DNA of 64,000 bases from Nephromyces sp. MM_2019 (GCA_015657535.1 JADHZB010001368.1:40024-104023), one strand, 5' to 3'. Shown: positions 25,901 to 39,717, numbered from the stretch's first letter. Numbers and translations are program-made. The notes: generated by a model from the sequence alone, not told the origin.

Positions 25901-26617
25901 AGACGAATCGCATTACGAAGATGTCACTGCGGGTTCGAACAGTTGTTTCATTGTTTTTGTAGAGAAGGCGTGTGCCTTGTAGCTATCCGTTGATTTACGC
26001 TCAAAAAAAGTTGTGGGATGCATTTTAAGCCTAAGTAAGACAACTTGTGAAGCTGCTGGGGCACGCTTATATATACTCAGTAGGATACTAAGCACTCTCG
26101 CGCTGTTTCGGAGGCATTTTTAGGGTAGCAGCTCTAAGATGGAAAAGCAGGACCTTTCTGTGGTATACTTCATAACATACGCCTCGTCAGCGTTGATTCT
26201 TGTGGGATTTGGAGTTACTCTTGCTCAATATTAATTCATGTGGGGCTCAGCGCATACTGCTAGCAATGTTATTCATGCGTTATCCAGCAGCTGGGAAGTC
26301 TCAAGGCTAGTACGGTGAGCCCGATCTATATCTGGGGATGCTACAACGGTTGCAAGCACTATGCACAGCGCAATGGAGGGTCCGCGCTATAGCTGAGCCA
26401 ATAGAGCTCACCAGAATCTATGGCTTACCACGTGCCCAGCAACGCTGGCATAGGCAGAGCAAAAAATAAAATACCCTGCATACAGGTTTCCTTGCATTGT
26501 TGTATTGTGCGTCATATACACTCCTTGGCTGTGTTTAGCAGCTGGTCTCACCATACTCAAGTCAGGCCTCATGATTTATAGCGACAGGCGATGGAATAAA
26601 ACTACACTTAACATACA
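22953..26617. other. intergenic, no gene recognised
   Basis: 3.7 kb of A+T-rich DNA between two plus-strand genes. Open stretches (for example 23216-23422 plus, 23512-23757 plus, 25520-25738 minus overlapping 25554-25778 plus) are short, overlap one another on opposite strands and have no supporting motifs or starts. No repeats longer than simple homopolymers stand out. Confidence 0.5.
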
Positions 26618-28897
26618 ATGGCAATGGCAGAAGTGGACTCCGAAAATGACTCTATGCTCAGTGTTGAAGAAGAAAAATTGGAAGATCTTATTCAAGAGGT
26701 AACAGTGGCACCAAAGGTCCAACAAGACAAGAAAACGCGTAAAAACGTAGAACAGCGCTTAATTCAGCGCTTAGAAAATCTTCGACCAGAGGTTCAGCTC
26801 TTGGAGAGCAAATTCAAGGCAAACGAAGAAATTCTGACACTATTAATGAAAGATCAAAATGCTTTATGCGAATTGGTATGTCACATCCTTCTTGTGGGAT
26901 TTCTTTGGCAGAGGTCATCTTTCATGAATATAGGTTTCCCCACTCTATAGCCCAAATTGTCTAGAAATGAATGCCTTCGGGCTTGCTTTTTATGTCCAGC
27001 TGTAGGCATACGCATGTACAAAAAACTATAATGACAGCTTACAGATTCACATCATTTAAATAGAAATAAAGCCATCACAAGTATCAGAAATAGTGAGTAG
27101 AGCCGTACCGTTCTTGCAGGTAATAAATACCTTGCATTCTCGCCGATTCTCGTGAGTACTTGAGAAGCCTTTTCCACCCGTTTCCGCAGTGCCACCTGGC
27201 GAGCATCTAAAAGCATTTTCACACTCATCTTATTGCTCTAAAGAATGTTTTTCTCACAAGAAGCTGTAAATTCATGCCGCAAAGACCTGCCCATAAATAA
27301 TATCACTCATGCATAAACCTAAAACCTTTATATGCGGCGCTACTTCAAAACGGATTTCAATAGGTCGAGAGGCTTAAACGCTCCGCACTTAATCAAATTA
27401 ACGATACTAAGATATTCGTGCAAGATTGGGAACGGCAGATAGCTGACTCTACTGGGGGACTCATTAGGAGAAGCACTTATATCCGTGAAAAAAATGTGAA
27501 GGCCAACAATGAACTGCTTGATAAGATACAAGAGTATCAGATAAGACTGCAGGAAGCTCACAAGGGTATCCTGGGATATAGGGAAACACGAGGTAAACTA
27601 AGCTAGCAATGTATATTCTAGCGATGTTTTCTAAAGAAAAAAGGTAGAATTTTTGACTATATTTATATATATGAGAGAGTCTACCCGAAGGTGAAGCTAT
27701 CATGTTATTCTGCATATACTCGTCGGCACTGAAGCACAACGCTTTGGAACCCTGCTGCTTTTAGTACGCTATTATAGTGTATGTACGTAGCATGGGCCAG
27801 CACGATTGAAATGACATAGTTAAAGCTTCATAGGTAGTCGATATTTTTACCTAATAAGGTACGCGCAGCGCGAACTGAGGGAATAAATACTGGGTTTCAA
27901 GTCTTTTAGGGACTCGCTACTGCTAGACGAAAGTGGCAAATAATGAATCTCTCGGGGTGGGGTAATGCATACATTGTCTAAAACATATAAAGGGTCTCAA
28001 AAGCGTAGATGAACTTCCGGTGAATTTCCAGTAAGTGAAAAAATCCCGCGGCTCGGTGTCATTTTCATGGTACAAGCTTGTGGTCTAAATTTGAGGTCGC
28101 AGGCATATCTCATCATTCAGTAGCAAATTTGATCATAAGAAAGATGCGCCTGTGCGTAGCTCCTCATACTGTGCGCATAAAATTGCGAGATATACGGCTG
28201 ATGCATGCGGCCCAGAGCTTCACTTGCATCAGGTTTCGAAGGTTGAATGCCCTTTTGATAGTCACTACCAAGAACAGCGAGCATTCGTGCCATTCTGTGT
28301 TACGTGATGATTTATTACCAGCTGGATGCTTTCTACTTCAGATAATGGGATAAGGAGATACGGCGAGCTAGAAAGTTTTAGGGAGGGAGTTGAACAGCAA
28401 TTGAGCCAGCTATTAACAGAAGTAGAAGCCAGAGAAAAAATTTGCTGAATCCGATAAAATAAATGGCTGTGCATTTTCGGACGTTTGCATGCCGTGACTT
28501 TTATTCATAAAAACAATATCGTTCTCTAGTTAGTATGTCCGGAGCATCTCTACCAAACTAGAATGCGAACAAAAAATTGACTTATGCAGCACTTTTTATA
28601 AAGAAATGATCAGCAATCCCGGAAAACTACAAAAGCCGCAGCAAAACTTTGCCGCAAAAGACATTAATATAGAGGTAAATAAGGTACTTTTATCTCGCTT
28701 CTTTTAAACTACTGGGCTATATTGCTTTCGTGAGAAGTTCGAGGCGAAGACTCTAAATTGAACCTCAATAGTTTTAAACATAAAGCCTCATATGTAAAAG
28801 GCACTATCAACTGATGCAGAAACATTGCAAATATATATAATTTTCTTCAAAGGCTTTAAAACTTCTCAAAAAAGCGGCGCATAGCAAAAATTTTTGA
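26618..28897 (+). CDS. coiled-coil protein, about 250 aa in this model
   Basis: Five exons, 26618-26875, 27364-27592, 28342-28421, 28534-28674 and 28853-28897, give a phase-consistent chain of 250 residues. The start MAMAEVDSENDS is acidic. From about residue 17 almost the whole chain is heptad-rich coiled coil (EEEKLEDLIQEV; RLIQRLENLRPEVQLLESKF; VQDWERQIADSTGGLIRR; ELLDKIQEYQIRLQEAHK). The order of helices with a QDWE-type segment resembles axonemal coiled-coil proteins of the CCDC39/CCDC40 kind, which would suit the flagellated gametes of coccidia, but the similarity is by pattern only. The first three exons are sound. After them, exon 3 can either read through to a stop at 28446-28448 or splice at 28421 as used here. 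More coding-like pieces continue to about 29.94 kb, so the true gene may be longer or decayed. Confidence 0.5.
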
Positions 28898-29937
28898 TTA
28901 TTCTAACCCATCACCGCGAAGGTGGAATAGAAAACCTTGTTTGCTAATTTTATTAAGTTGCTGATATCGTATATTGCACTTTCCTCAATTATGGCAATCT
29001 CTTTAGCGGTTAAAATCCTAAATATATTCTCAAAAAGAAGTGGCAACATGTATACCGGTAATCTTTCCAGAAAAGTGGCTGCCTTGACGCGTCATTAAAA
29101 AAAATTTGACGAGAATGCTAGAGGATCAAAACTAACTAGCTCAGAGCTGACGAGATGATGGTGAAAGTGACCCGCAAAAAAAGAAATGCCTCTCAAATAG
29201 ATATCGGCTCAGTAAGCCTCATATTAATTCTGCTTCTTCGCAGTTTAATCAATTCGGCTTGTAAGCCAGTTAGAACATAAAATTTTTCTCAGCTTAGCAT
29301 ACCACAGCAGCATTAGAGGGTATTAAAAAAACATACACGCGCTGCAAAAAATATCCATTAACTTACTCTTCACACTTTCACGAGGTATCAAAGAAAATTT
29401 ATAACATCAAAAGAAAGTTAGATTAGATCCAGATGCAATCCAGATTAGTATAAATACTTTTGCATAAAGATTTATCACAAGAAACGCGCGGGCTTATATA
29501 CAGCACTTCATTCTGATGAACCTGGAGCACCAAAAACACATTTTTGATCTCTCTTTTGACAGAAAAAAAAACCTCGAGGTACGAGTACTATTGAAAAAAA
29601 ACTAGCATTACCAGCAAAACCCGATTTCACATTGAACAATTACAAGGCATGAAATAAATGAAAGAGACATAATTTCGCATCTAACCCGTCATAGAGAATA
29701 CCAGAGATGAAAACCTTGCAAAAAGCAAAATTAGATGGAATAAGAATTTTGCGCGCCTGCTGAAAAGTATCAGGTACACATGATTTCGAGTATAGTCATT
29801 GTTGGTAAGCAGCTGATATATCAAGCAAGATCAGTAGTATGAACTTCTTTTCAATAAAAAAAAAGTAAATCAGCAGTTCAGCGCAAACCAGCAAAGAAAG
29901 AGAGCAGTTGATGAAAATTATTCAGACGAAACAGTAG
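28898..29937 (+). other. string of coding-like fragments in shifting frames after the coiled-coil gene
   Basis: Short plus-strand stretches read like coiled-coil protein: 29145-29211 (ADEMMVKVTRKKRNASQID, donor TCA|GTAAGC), 29504-29578 (HFILMNLEHQKHIFDL, donor GAG|GTACGA), about 29648-29704 (HEINERDIISHLTRHREYQ), about 29694-29773 (RDENLAKSKIRWNKNFARLL, donor AG|GTACAC), and 29877-29937 (AQTSKEREQLMKIIQTKQ then TAG). The last two join in phase. The others change frame with less than 60 bases between them, shorter than the shortest intron seen elsewhere here. They are either the short-intron 3' half of the coiled-coil gene or a decayed copy. Confidence 0.35.
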
Positions 29938-30108
29938 TCGCCGCGGAAGAAGCTTATGCTTAAAGAAAGGGTAGCCCCCAAGAAAAGTTTCTATTTCATA
30001 TACAACCACTGAGAAGAACCGAGATAAATGTTTCAATCTTAAAATTTTTCAGTCTTTCAAAAATATTTCAATAATCCAAAGGTCCGAAAGCGTTAAAAAC
30101 TGCATAAA

Positions 30109-33100
30109 TCAAGTCACATATCTAATTTTTCCGTTTAAATCGTCATCCAGATATCCATTGTCTTCTGCAGAGTTTGAAATTATTTCTACAAGTCCGGGAA
30201 TAAATACGTAATGAAAGCCACTAGAATCAGGGCATGAGAAGAGTTCGTCCTGTAAAGTATCACCATAGCTGCTTGGTGGTTGCTCATTCCTCATCGGAGA
30301 AGTTGAAATACTAGAACCAGCGGCGCCTTCATGTTTCACGGCAGCTGCATTCTCTCGTGTGGAAAAAATTTGATTAGCAATGTACTCTTTAAATGAATGG
30401 GTAGCGATATCCAGCCTGGCAGCCTGTTGTTTTTGTAACGATGGAAGGCATGCTACGCTCATATCAGGAGATGAGATCCGTGCGGAATGTATTTTATATA
30501 TATAAAATCCATTTGGGTCCATGTCAAACGAAGAAAGCGAGTAGTGAATTAGGCCTAGTCTTGAAGACAAGCAATCATACCTACCGTAGAGAATATCAGC
30601 CTGTCAAGATCATAAAGCACAAAACAGTATGGTCCTTTGCTTTTCATCATTAGAATAGAGGGCTTTTGAAAAAATTGCTGGCAAGCTGTTTTCAGAATAA
30701 AATTAACTATAGATTCGTCTCTTCTTTGAAATCATATGCAAGATGCTGCGCTAGCACAGAAGCCACACAAAGCTAAGCTACGACGCGTGTAGTTCAACAA
30801 ATGACTTAGTTTTAAGCTTGCTGCATAACTTAAAAACAGAAGTCGTTTTCTTATGTACTAAAGGTTTAAGCACATTCAGCAAAAATCATCACAGCAACTC
30901 CTTTTAAAAAGCAAACGAGTATAATTATCACCAAAAAAAAAATTCAATTGCCAAAGAAGGCAATATAATTCAATTAGTGGCACTATTCACACAGTGCATT
31001 CTTGCAAACACACACACCCACACATAAATATTGCTGGAACATCTTTATAGTTCGGTTGAACTTCTTCAACTAGACACACACAGCCTTACAACGGTATTCG
31101 TACCTAACTCTACACAACCTAGAATTAAAAATGTCTAAATATTACTGGGAAAAAATCGTGCACACACAGATATATCTTGGGGGAACTATCTTCAATAGCT
31201 GCTCCCAGCTCTTCGTTCAAAGCTTCACGTTGAGATTTCATTAAATTTCAGCCTATAATTCAAGGCTATCTATTATTAAAGAGAAAATCATTTGAGACGC
31301 AAAGAAATCACGTCAAGCGAAAAGAGGAAGACGACACAGACAGCATTTAATCGCTGTGTGTAGTCGGGTAGAATATTGTAGATCTTCTTGATTAGAATAT
31401 GCTTTAAAATAAATTTCAACAAGTTAGTAGCACGCAGCCTTAAAAGGATTAACATAAGTTGCTCGTTAAATAAGCAGATTTTTAAAGATTTTTTCCACAA
31501 CGTATTAAGCAATGATCTAAGCATGAGCAGACCTGGAATTTTGCCAACAAAGTGAGAACAACTTCCTCGTTAAAGAAGCTGAAAAGCGAATACGAGTACA
31601 GTATACTTGGTATATCCTCTGACGAAATTTCATGACATCTTCGTCTAAAGTGTTCCGAAACAATTTCTAAAACCTGCACAAATACATAGAGGCTAGGGGG
31701 ATTACCGGGAGACAACTCTGGCAGACAGGAGAAACAAGAAAATTAGATGAAGAAAAAGGCATTCTAAGGCCAACTGTAAATCAATCGTCTTCAATGTAGA
31801 ATGAAAGATGACTGCATACCAGAAATATCTAGCAAAAGGTTAAAAATCGAAAATATGTAGATACACAATCTTTTATGATTGGATTAGCAAATAAAAATGC
31901 TCTTTTTAAGAATAGATGTTACCGATTTCATCAAAATATCTTTAAAGAATTCCCTGTATGTACATCTCCGTTATTATTCATATTTCACACAATGAATTTG
32001 CCAACTTCAGCACTCCAAATCTTACGCAGTAAAACGAAAGATATAAAATCGGAGATGGTGATAATACATATATGCATGCAGGAGGCTTATTAAATCCAAC
32101 AAAATTTGAAGAGAGGGTGGCGATGCTTGCAGGAATATGAAAAGGACGCGATTTAAAGCAGAGAAAAAAAAGATATGGAATATTTTCAGAAGATTCACTT
32201 TGCGATTAAAGTTGCTATCCTGCTCCTCTAAAAGCAAAACACCTTTGAAAAACTACGCTCTGGCGGCCGTAAAGCCAAAAATTTGAACACTAAACATCGA
32301 AAAAACAAGAGCAGAAAAGCAAGAAACAATGCTTTTTTCTTCAAAGAGATTTATACAAATAATCCAAAAGCTTACATCAAGTTTAGCTACGCTTTTTTCA
32401 CTAGGGACGGCAATTTTGTCGTGATCAGCGCGCAGTGCAAATTCAGCAGCGTGACTCTGCTTAGTGTAAAAAATCACATCTTACGGGAAAAAACCTAGAA
32501 AACAAAATACCTCTTCATCGTAGAAATTGAGCTTCGCAAAAGCTTTGATTATCCATACAAAACTCCGTATTGAAGGCCTATATGGTATACCACTACTTTT
32601 ACCATTAAAAAATCCACTCGGAGATCTCATGGGAGCAATAAAGTCAAGCTGTTCCACTTTAAGATTGGGAAGATCGTTATCCATAATCTTAGCCTCTGAC
32701 ACCTCTTTCATCGACTCATGGACAGAAAGAGGAGCTTCAGTGACCTTACTCTCGAAGCTACACTCATTATTTGAGTTCTTTTCTGTCATAAAAAAAGAGA
32801 GTTTATGACTAGGAGAGTCAGGTAATGGCTTAAAGCAGTGCAGAATACTTGTAAGTTCAGCCAAGAGCACAAGGCTAACAAAAAGGCAGTTTTTTTATCA
32901 AAACCAAAAGCTGAAACAACGTGAAAACTGCTAAATGCAATTCAAGCGTAAAAATAGCGTAAATTTTCCAAAAATTGCATAGAAACGACAAATTTTGTAA
33001 AAATTAAGAATTTTTCAATCTTCACAATACACCCATGAGATCCAACTAGCGCCGCTTTCGAAACAGAATATCACACGAATTGTCGGGAATAGAATTTTTC

Positions 33101-36100
33101 ACATTTATCAAAAGACATATTGAAGATCTGATGCTTCAATGCGTTGACTTTCCTGCGATTGAAGCATTTTTTCCCTTTTTTTTCCCCCAGTTTCTCATTT
33201 CTATTTCGCACTGTGAGCCCCCCCATTTACACAGGGTTCCGTATTACTAAATTTACGAGTTTATGGATGAAAAAGTGCAAAAAACAAAAAAAGTTGCAGG
33301 AAGGAGATTTTCATCCTTTTTTTTGTCAGTTAATGCGAAGAAATGCAAAGTAAAAGCAACACCTCTTAAGAAATTTCCTCCTTCTTGATGTTTTTCCAGG
33401 TTTTTTCGCAGCTTGTCGTCCTGATCAACTAAACAAGCGTCTGTATTGCTCTCAGGAACGACAAGAAGTTGTTTCTGCCATTTTATAGTAGAAGATAAGG
33501 ATAAAAGGCGACTTCTTTCTTCTTCAGAGGCTCCTAGAGCGGATTCAACGGCTTCAAAAACATTATTTTCTGTCTTAACTTTTGCTGCAAGTTTGAAAAG
33601 AGAAGAAGAAGATGATATAAATCCCCTGTACTAGTTTCACTGGTCCTCGCTGAAGCAACATACACACAGTGTTTGGGTTTGTTTAGTAAATTCCATTGTT
33701 TTCTTCAAAGTCTCCTCTTGGTAGAGAACTAGGAGAAGACGTATGAGAAGAAGAAGAAGAAGAAGAGGAAGCATAAGAAGAAGAATCTCTATATTATCCT
33801 ATAAACCTCAAGAAAAAAACCTACCTGCCGCTGCCGTCGTATTTGTTGGTTCTGAACTTTCATGAGTTGCAGTATAAGAGAATCGGCTTAGCTCTTGTTT
33901 TATTAACTTGTTCAGTAGATGATTATCAATGTTTAAGTCGGCGTAAGCCTTTGCTAGCATGGCGAGCTGCTCACATGTGTAGAGTTTGGAAAAGCGTTCG
34001 AGATGTAAGGGGGCATGATAAAACAGGGGCCCATAAGAATAAGAAGCCTGGAAAAGTAGTGAAGATGGAAGTTTCAAAGTGTATTTTGCAGATGCAAAGG
34101 CCATTACTGGCTTTTATTTATTATCAGCTTTGTGGTAAAATAGTTTGGGTAATTCAATGGAAAAGTATATATACTTTAGAAGAAGTAGAGAAGATGATGA
34201 CGAAGAAGACGATAATAAAGATGAAGATGATGAAGAAGAGCCAAAAGAAGATGAAACTATAAAACCTCAAAGAAATGATTGAATCTCATAGAATCACTCA
34301 ATGAACAAGAAAAAAGCTACTTCTTTAGCAGGAAATGATATAAAACATGAGATGATTAGTCAATGAAAGAGGGTTTCTCAGCTTCTCTTAGATAAGGAAT
34401 AGAAGATGCACATTCAAGAATTAAATAGAGAATTCAATCAAAACCAAAAAAGAAGGACTTTTAGTGTATAAAACGTATATGAAAAAGGACAAGCAAAAGT
34501 AAACAAAAATGAATGTAAATGGGAAATTATCTCAGTATGCCTGGCTCAAGGCATGCTTAAGTTAAGTATAGAAAGATGGGAAACTAGGCATAGCGTAATA
34601 TTACCAATAGGGAAATAGTGAAAGTGGAGGAGTGCCGGTGATTGTGTGTGCGTGTGGTTGAGGTTGATTGTGTGTGCAGTTGTGTATCGCAAAAAATCTT
34701 CTTACCTTTGAAAATGAAAAAACCAATGAAGCAACTGCCTTAGGATAGAGAAATTCAGAGAGTTCGCCTACGCGTTCTCCAATCTTTTTCAGGCACTTAT
34801 CATACTGAGGGTGGGTGAAAAGAGAAAATTTGAAAATATAGCACACAAAAACAAAAGCGCAAACTAATCAAAAATTTCCCAGGAGGGAAAACTGGTGGAG
34901 AGACGCTGAAATATGCGGGTTTTTAGCTGATATATCGAGGTGAACAGAAGCGTTTTCATGCTTCCCTACAAGCTTACATATATTTAAGAAATCAAAAGAA
35001 GAGAGATTCGGTATTTACCAGGCTATCTTACCTGTGAAGCTGCGAGCTACCAAAGAAAATCTCAAAAAACATCAAATCTTCAACAAAAAAGCAAAGAAAA
35101 ACATTTTTCCCCCTTTTTCCTCTTTCTTTTATAGACGTATAAAACTAAGGAAAATCCTTGTTTTCCTTAAAATAAAGACATTTATTAAGATAGAAATATA
35201 TCTTCAGCAACTAATAACAAACCGGGAGATCGCATAAAGCATGAGATCTCCAGTTAGATGCCTCTTTAAAAAACAAAAAAAAACACCTTCTGGAAGGCAA
35301 TTTTTCAGGTTTTAACAGTATTGAAGAAGATTATTACGAGTTAGGAAACAAATTTCACAAAATTTTTTTGAAAAAAAGCAAAAGACTGTACATACACACA
35401 CTCAAATACTTCATCATATGGAATAATCATTCCATAGAAAATCCCATTAAAACACAGAAAAGCTCCATTTTAAATCCGAGAAAACTTCAAAAAATACCGT
35501 TAAATATCTACAAAAGCGTTACAGGGATCGTCAAAAAACAGACCAAAACTTTTTGAAGACAGGCTAGCTTTTAAGCCAAACCTTCGCATTAAGCTGACTG
35601 CCATCGCACACACACCCTAAATCTCGCAGCAAGACCCAGGAACACAAAAAAAATCCAATAAAAACTAGAGATCTACTAAATATTAGTTGAAATTAACGCA
35701 CTAGAGATCCCAAAGTGGAGTAGTATAATACGAATAGAACCCATGCTCTATTCCTAATAAAACAAGAAATTAAGAAAGAGAATTACCTGCGTTTTCTGAT
35801 TGGCTATGAAAGAGGCTACTAGGCAGAGGGAGTGAAGATTGAAGCTTCTGGAGTGTCTTAAAACAACCTAAAAATCAAAGAAAATGTTTTTTTACATTTT
35901 TAAATGAGAAGAAAAAGATGAGAAAATCAGTGGAAAGTGCAGTATAAAATGTTTTTTGATGGGATTTTTAGCAGGAAAATGTATAATTTTTCGTCCATTT
36001 AAAAAAATTTCTCTTCATTTAAAAAAGATTTTTTTTTGGTGATTTTGTAGTATATTCTTCCGGAAATGAGCTAATCTTTTTAAATACCTCAAAAAATGGC

Positions 36101-39100
36101 TGAATAAGATTCTCCTTATGGCAGCCTACTCGCGATAAAAAGTTGAAGATCATAGCAATTGAACGGCCCTCAAACTCCTTCCTCTTTTTGAAGACTGCAC
36201 CAGTTAAGAGCTCAACGTAGAGTTCGTTGCTGCAAAGGGTTGAAAAGAGTGAAAAAATGCGATTTGAAGGCTTTTTCTGGAGATTAAGCGGACGTGTTTT
36301 GAGTTTTAGACGTTTTTCAGATGAGAGAGAAGAGAAAATTGGAGTTTTGAGCAAATTGATGAGTTTCAGCCGAATGAAGAGGAAATTGCAGTTTTTTCGC
36401 CGGTAGATGATGCAATTTTCAATCACGATGAAATTGAAGTTTTGTGCTTATAGCTACGCAGCACACACTGGAAGAAAAGAAGAGGGGATTATATGGCTAA
36501 CGTCTAAAAATTACTGCCGAGCGCTTGCAAAAATAAAAAAGATTGCATTCAACGTTATCATTGAAGAAGAAGCCTTTTTATTATAAAATTGGAAAAAAAC
36601 AAGCGAAGAAACAAACACCAACAAATTCAAAAAAAAGTCGGAATTTTATGGTAAAAGTGAGTGTATTTAAACCAAGAAAACAAGCAAAAAAAACGAAATA
36701 AAACTCTAGTAAAGTGTTAAGCATAGCTTAAAGCACTCAAACGGAAATTAATATTCTATTAGAAGAAAATCAGTTAAATTAAATGTATTAGATAGCCCAG
36801 CAGCTTCTGTAAATGAAGCGTGTGTGTGCGATTAGTATTCCAAAATCTCAGCAAAAAAAGCTAAAGAGGAAAAAAAATGAGGTAGATGGTTAAGGAGCGC
36901 ACTGCAAGGAGTTTTCGACTCATTTTGAGATGATGAAATAAAAGAAAAGAAAAAGCTTCGATTCTATAATATTGAAGAAGATGAAGAACATTCAAACACA
37001 CTAAATAACAGCTTTTTAATCTACAAGATGTGTGTGGGGCTAAGCTGGAAGACAGCCACCAGGAGACCCCTCATGATACTGCTCCAGGAGGAATCTCTTC
37101 GACTGGCCTCTAGCCGTCATAGTACCGCTCATGTGTGTGTATTTATCAGCTGGGTGAAACGTCTTGATGCATTAGCTTGTTCAATCAATCTACTTGAAAA
37201 CTAGGTGAAAAAGGCTGCAAAGTATATCGAATTTTCATAGTAAGCCAATTCAGAGGAGCAGTATATCCACACACACGTGTGTGAAGAGAATGGTGCTAGC
37301 AGTAGAGTATGCACACACATATTTATGTGAAAAGAATGGCGCTAGTAGCTTTTCTGAGGCCTATAAAATTAAGTGTGTGTTGCTCTCTAATAGCTTGAAT
37401 GTAATCTTTTGTGTGTGCGTTTTCCCCTCCTCAGTCTAATTAAACTAGGCTACCAAGGATATCAGCTAACATACCGTATCCCTAGCCTTCCGTAGGTATT
37501 AGCAATGATTGCGAGCGTTCGGCAGCTAAAACTGTCGATTTTTCGGCAAACTTCAGTAGCCAATAAGCTAAAGAGCTTCTCATCTTGAATATGGAATCTC
37601 GCACACGCTAAAAAAGCTCGGCTCAAATCCCTAAAAGTACACACACAAATTGAAGCTCTATAATGAGAAAGGAAACTGGTGAATCTATGCAAAAATAGCG
37701 GAAAACAAGAGGAAGGAAAGATGAGAGATAAAAATGAGCAAACAAAAAAACACACAACTATGAACCAGTGCTTGAAGAGGATGTAACGCAAAACCACGGT
37801 AGAGAATATATATGATATCAGATTTGTTAATAAAAAAAAACACACACACAGCTATGATCAGCCAATTTCTAAGAGAAGCAACCCAAAATAGAAAAACGAT
37901 TGAAAAATATACCTATCATCCAAATTCTTGTATACGTCAAATAATCTCATCCTGATAACCTTATACAAGGAAAGATTCCAGTATCCTACCGAGGAGAAGG
38001 CTGCAAAAGCCGTCCTAAAATTGAAAAAGACGAGTAAATAGAAAAAGTCTATACACACACACAAACACATAATATATACCGAGATAAGAATCCTGGCATC
38101 CATCATATTTCCTATATCTAAGCATCCAAGTTTTTCGCATTAAAAAAGCCTTCCCTGAGAGTGAGGAAGGGGAAAAAGAGAGAGAAACTCGGCAGATTCC
38201 TAGTATGATTATATAAAACTATTCAAATTGCACTACAATCGTGTGTATTCAATCGCAAATTTGAAGTAGAAATAGCTCGGGAAATCATAAGATTATCAAA
38301 GCCTGCTTATTATACATTAGAAAATGCTTAAAGGAAAGATTAATCAGAAAAATACCCGCTGAAAACAAAATTGATGTGTGTAATCTGACGTTATTTCAAA
38401 AACTTTAATAAACTTCACGCTTATAAGCCTTAAAATGCTAGAGGCTAGCAAGATTATACGAATAAGCTTTAAATTATTCTCGGCGTGTGTGGGTGTGTAT
38501 CCGCTGATGTGCTGTAGCGTGTGTGTGTGTCTCTCTCTCTGCTGAATCAGCTGGCTGAGGAAAGTATGGATTCATCAGTGAAGAACTCTTACTTCATCAA
38601 CACCACTCGCCACTTACAGTAATTGCTTTGGGCTAAAATTCTCAACAATTTTGGCTGTTCTTTGGCTGCAGAGCTGATAGACGTAAATATTATCACACCT
38701 CAACCTAGAAAGAGAGCTTACGAAAACAACCAGCTCGTTGTTTTGTAAGGAGTTTATATGATGGGGAAGATTTAGACACATGGCTTCCAGCAGCTTGTGA
38801 TGATGAAATTTCATCAAGCTAAACGCACTGAGGATTTTTGCAGCGTCAATGAATTTCATATGAGGATACAGTACGAAACTCCGATTAGCAAAGGCTTGCC
38901 ACAGATTGAAGTTACGGTTTCTCTCCCTGGAAAAGGGTAGAAGAAGGGAGACGTTGCGTAAGGAACAAAACAGAAAAAATGGATAAAATATTGAGTTATT
39001 ACAAGATTTTTAATCACAGAAACGGGCTTAGTATGAGTGATATAAAGAGAGGTTGGGCGATTTTACACAAACATCAAAGTTGGTAGCTCGGATAGAAACG

Positions 39101-39644
39101 AAAATACTTGGAAAAAACCAGAGAAAACACAGGTAAATGGGGATAAAGTAAAGCTGAGAAGAACATGCAGCATTTCAAACAAAATACCATAAAGGGAACA
39201 TTCAGGAGAATTCACTACCAGGCGGAAAATTCTAATCATTCCAATGCAAGGTAGATTTATTAGTACTCAACTCAAAATACAGCAAAGAAATTCTCAGCAC
39301 CTGTTAGCCTGAAAAATGGCGCTCTGGAGCATTGATATCGAAAGCTTTGAAACGGCCATCTGTGGTGCTGCGGTTCGCTTCTTCAAGGAGTTTTCGGTAT
39401 TCTTTGAAACATTTGCATCGTTTGTCTTCAATTGTAGGCCACCGTACTCAATAGAATTCTTACTGATGTGATTCATAGATTTCGTAGCATGAATCTTCTT
39501 CTGGTGACTATCCGTCGAAAGGAACAGTTTACTGGAGCATTTCGTACGATAAAATGGCTCTTTTAAGTGGGGAAACAGATATCTTTTTGGGAGATGAATT
39601 ATCCTATTAAAGGATATTCTGAGGCAAGCCGAGTACCCTTCCAT
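30109..39644 (-). CDS. HPR/RAP-family organellar RNA-binding-type protein, 860 aa, no RAP domain seen
   Basis: Twelve exons: 39644-39301, 38926-38618, 38014-37913, 37630-37475, 36229-36088, 35867-35787, 34804-34706, 34047-33825, 33584-33363, 32782-32511, 31673-31533, 30600-30109. All junctions are GT-AG and phases close exactly (2583 nt). Residues 1-45 are rich in Arg, Lys, Ser and aromatics with almost no acid, fitting a mitochondrial presequence. About residues 115-500 are degenerate helical repeats of about 37 residues, with the signature seen in apicomplexan heptatricopeptide and RAP proteins: DAAKILSAFSLMKFHH, ELVVFVSSLSRLRC, LTAFAAFSSVGYWN, DLSRAFLACARFHIQD, RTLAIIANTYGRLGIR, GRSIAMIFNFLSRVG, CEQLAMLAKAYADLNI. 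Further repeats occur around SIRSFVWIIKAFAKLNFYDEE. Such proteins stabilise or assemble fragmented mitochondrial RNAs. The C-terminal exon (164 codons) shows no RAP-domain pattern. The introns are long and repeat-rich. Confidence 0.82.
33740..33786. repeat. AAG trinucleotide microsatellite in an intron
   Basis: Purine-rich AAG run with a few substitutions, lying in the intron between the HPR exons ending 33825 and starting 33584. Similar GAA/GAT-rich runs occur at 34180-34260 and near 36970, also in introns of the same gene. Confidence 0.8.
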
Positions 39645-39717
39645 CTTCAGAAAGAATTGCGAATAAAAACTACACTACATTTCATTTAAGAGATCCACTA
39701 CTTCGTGATAGAGCGCG

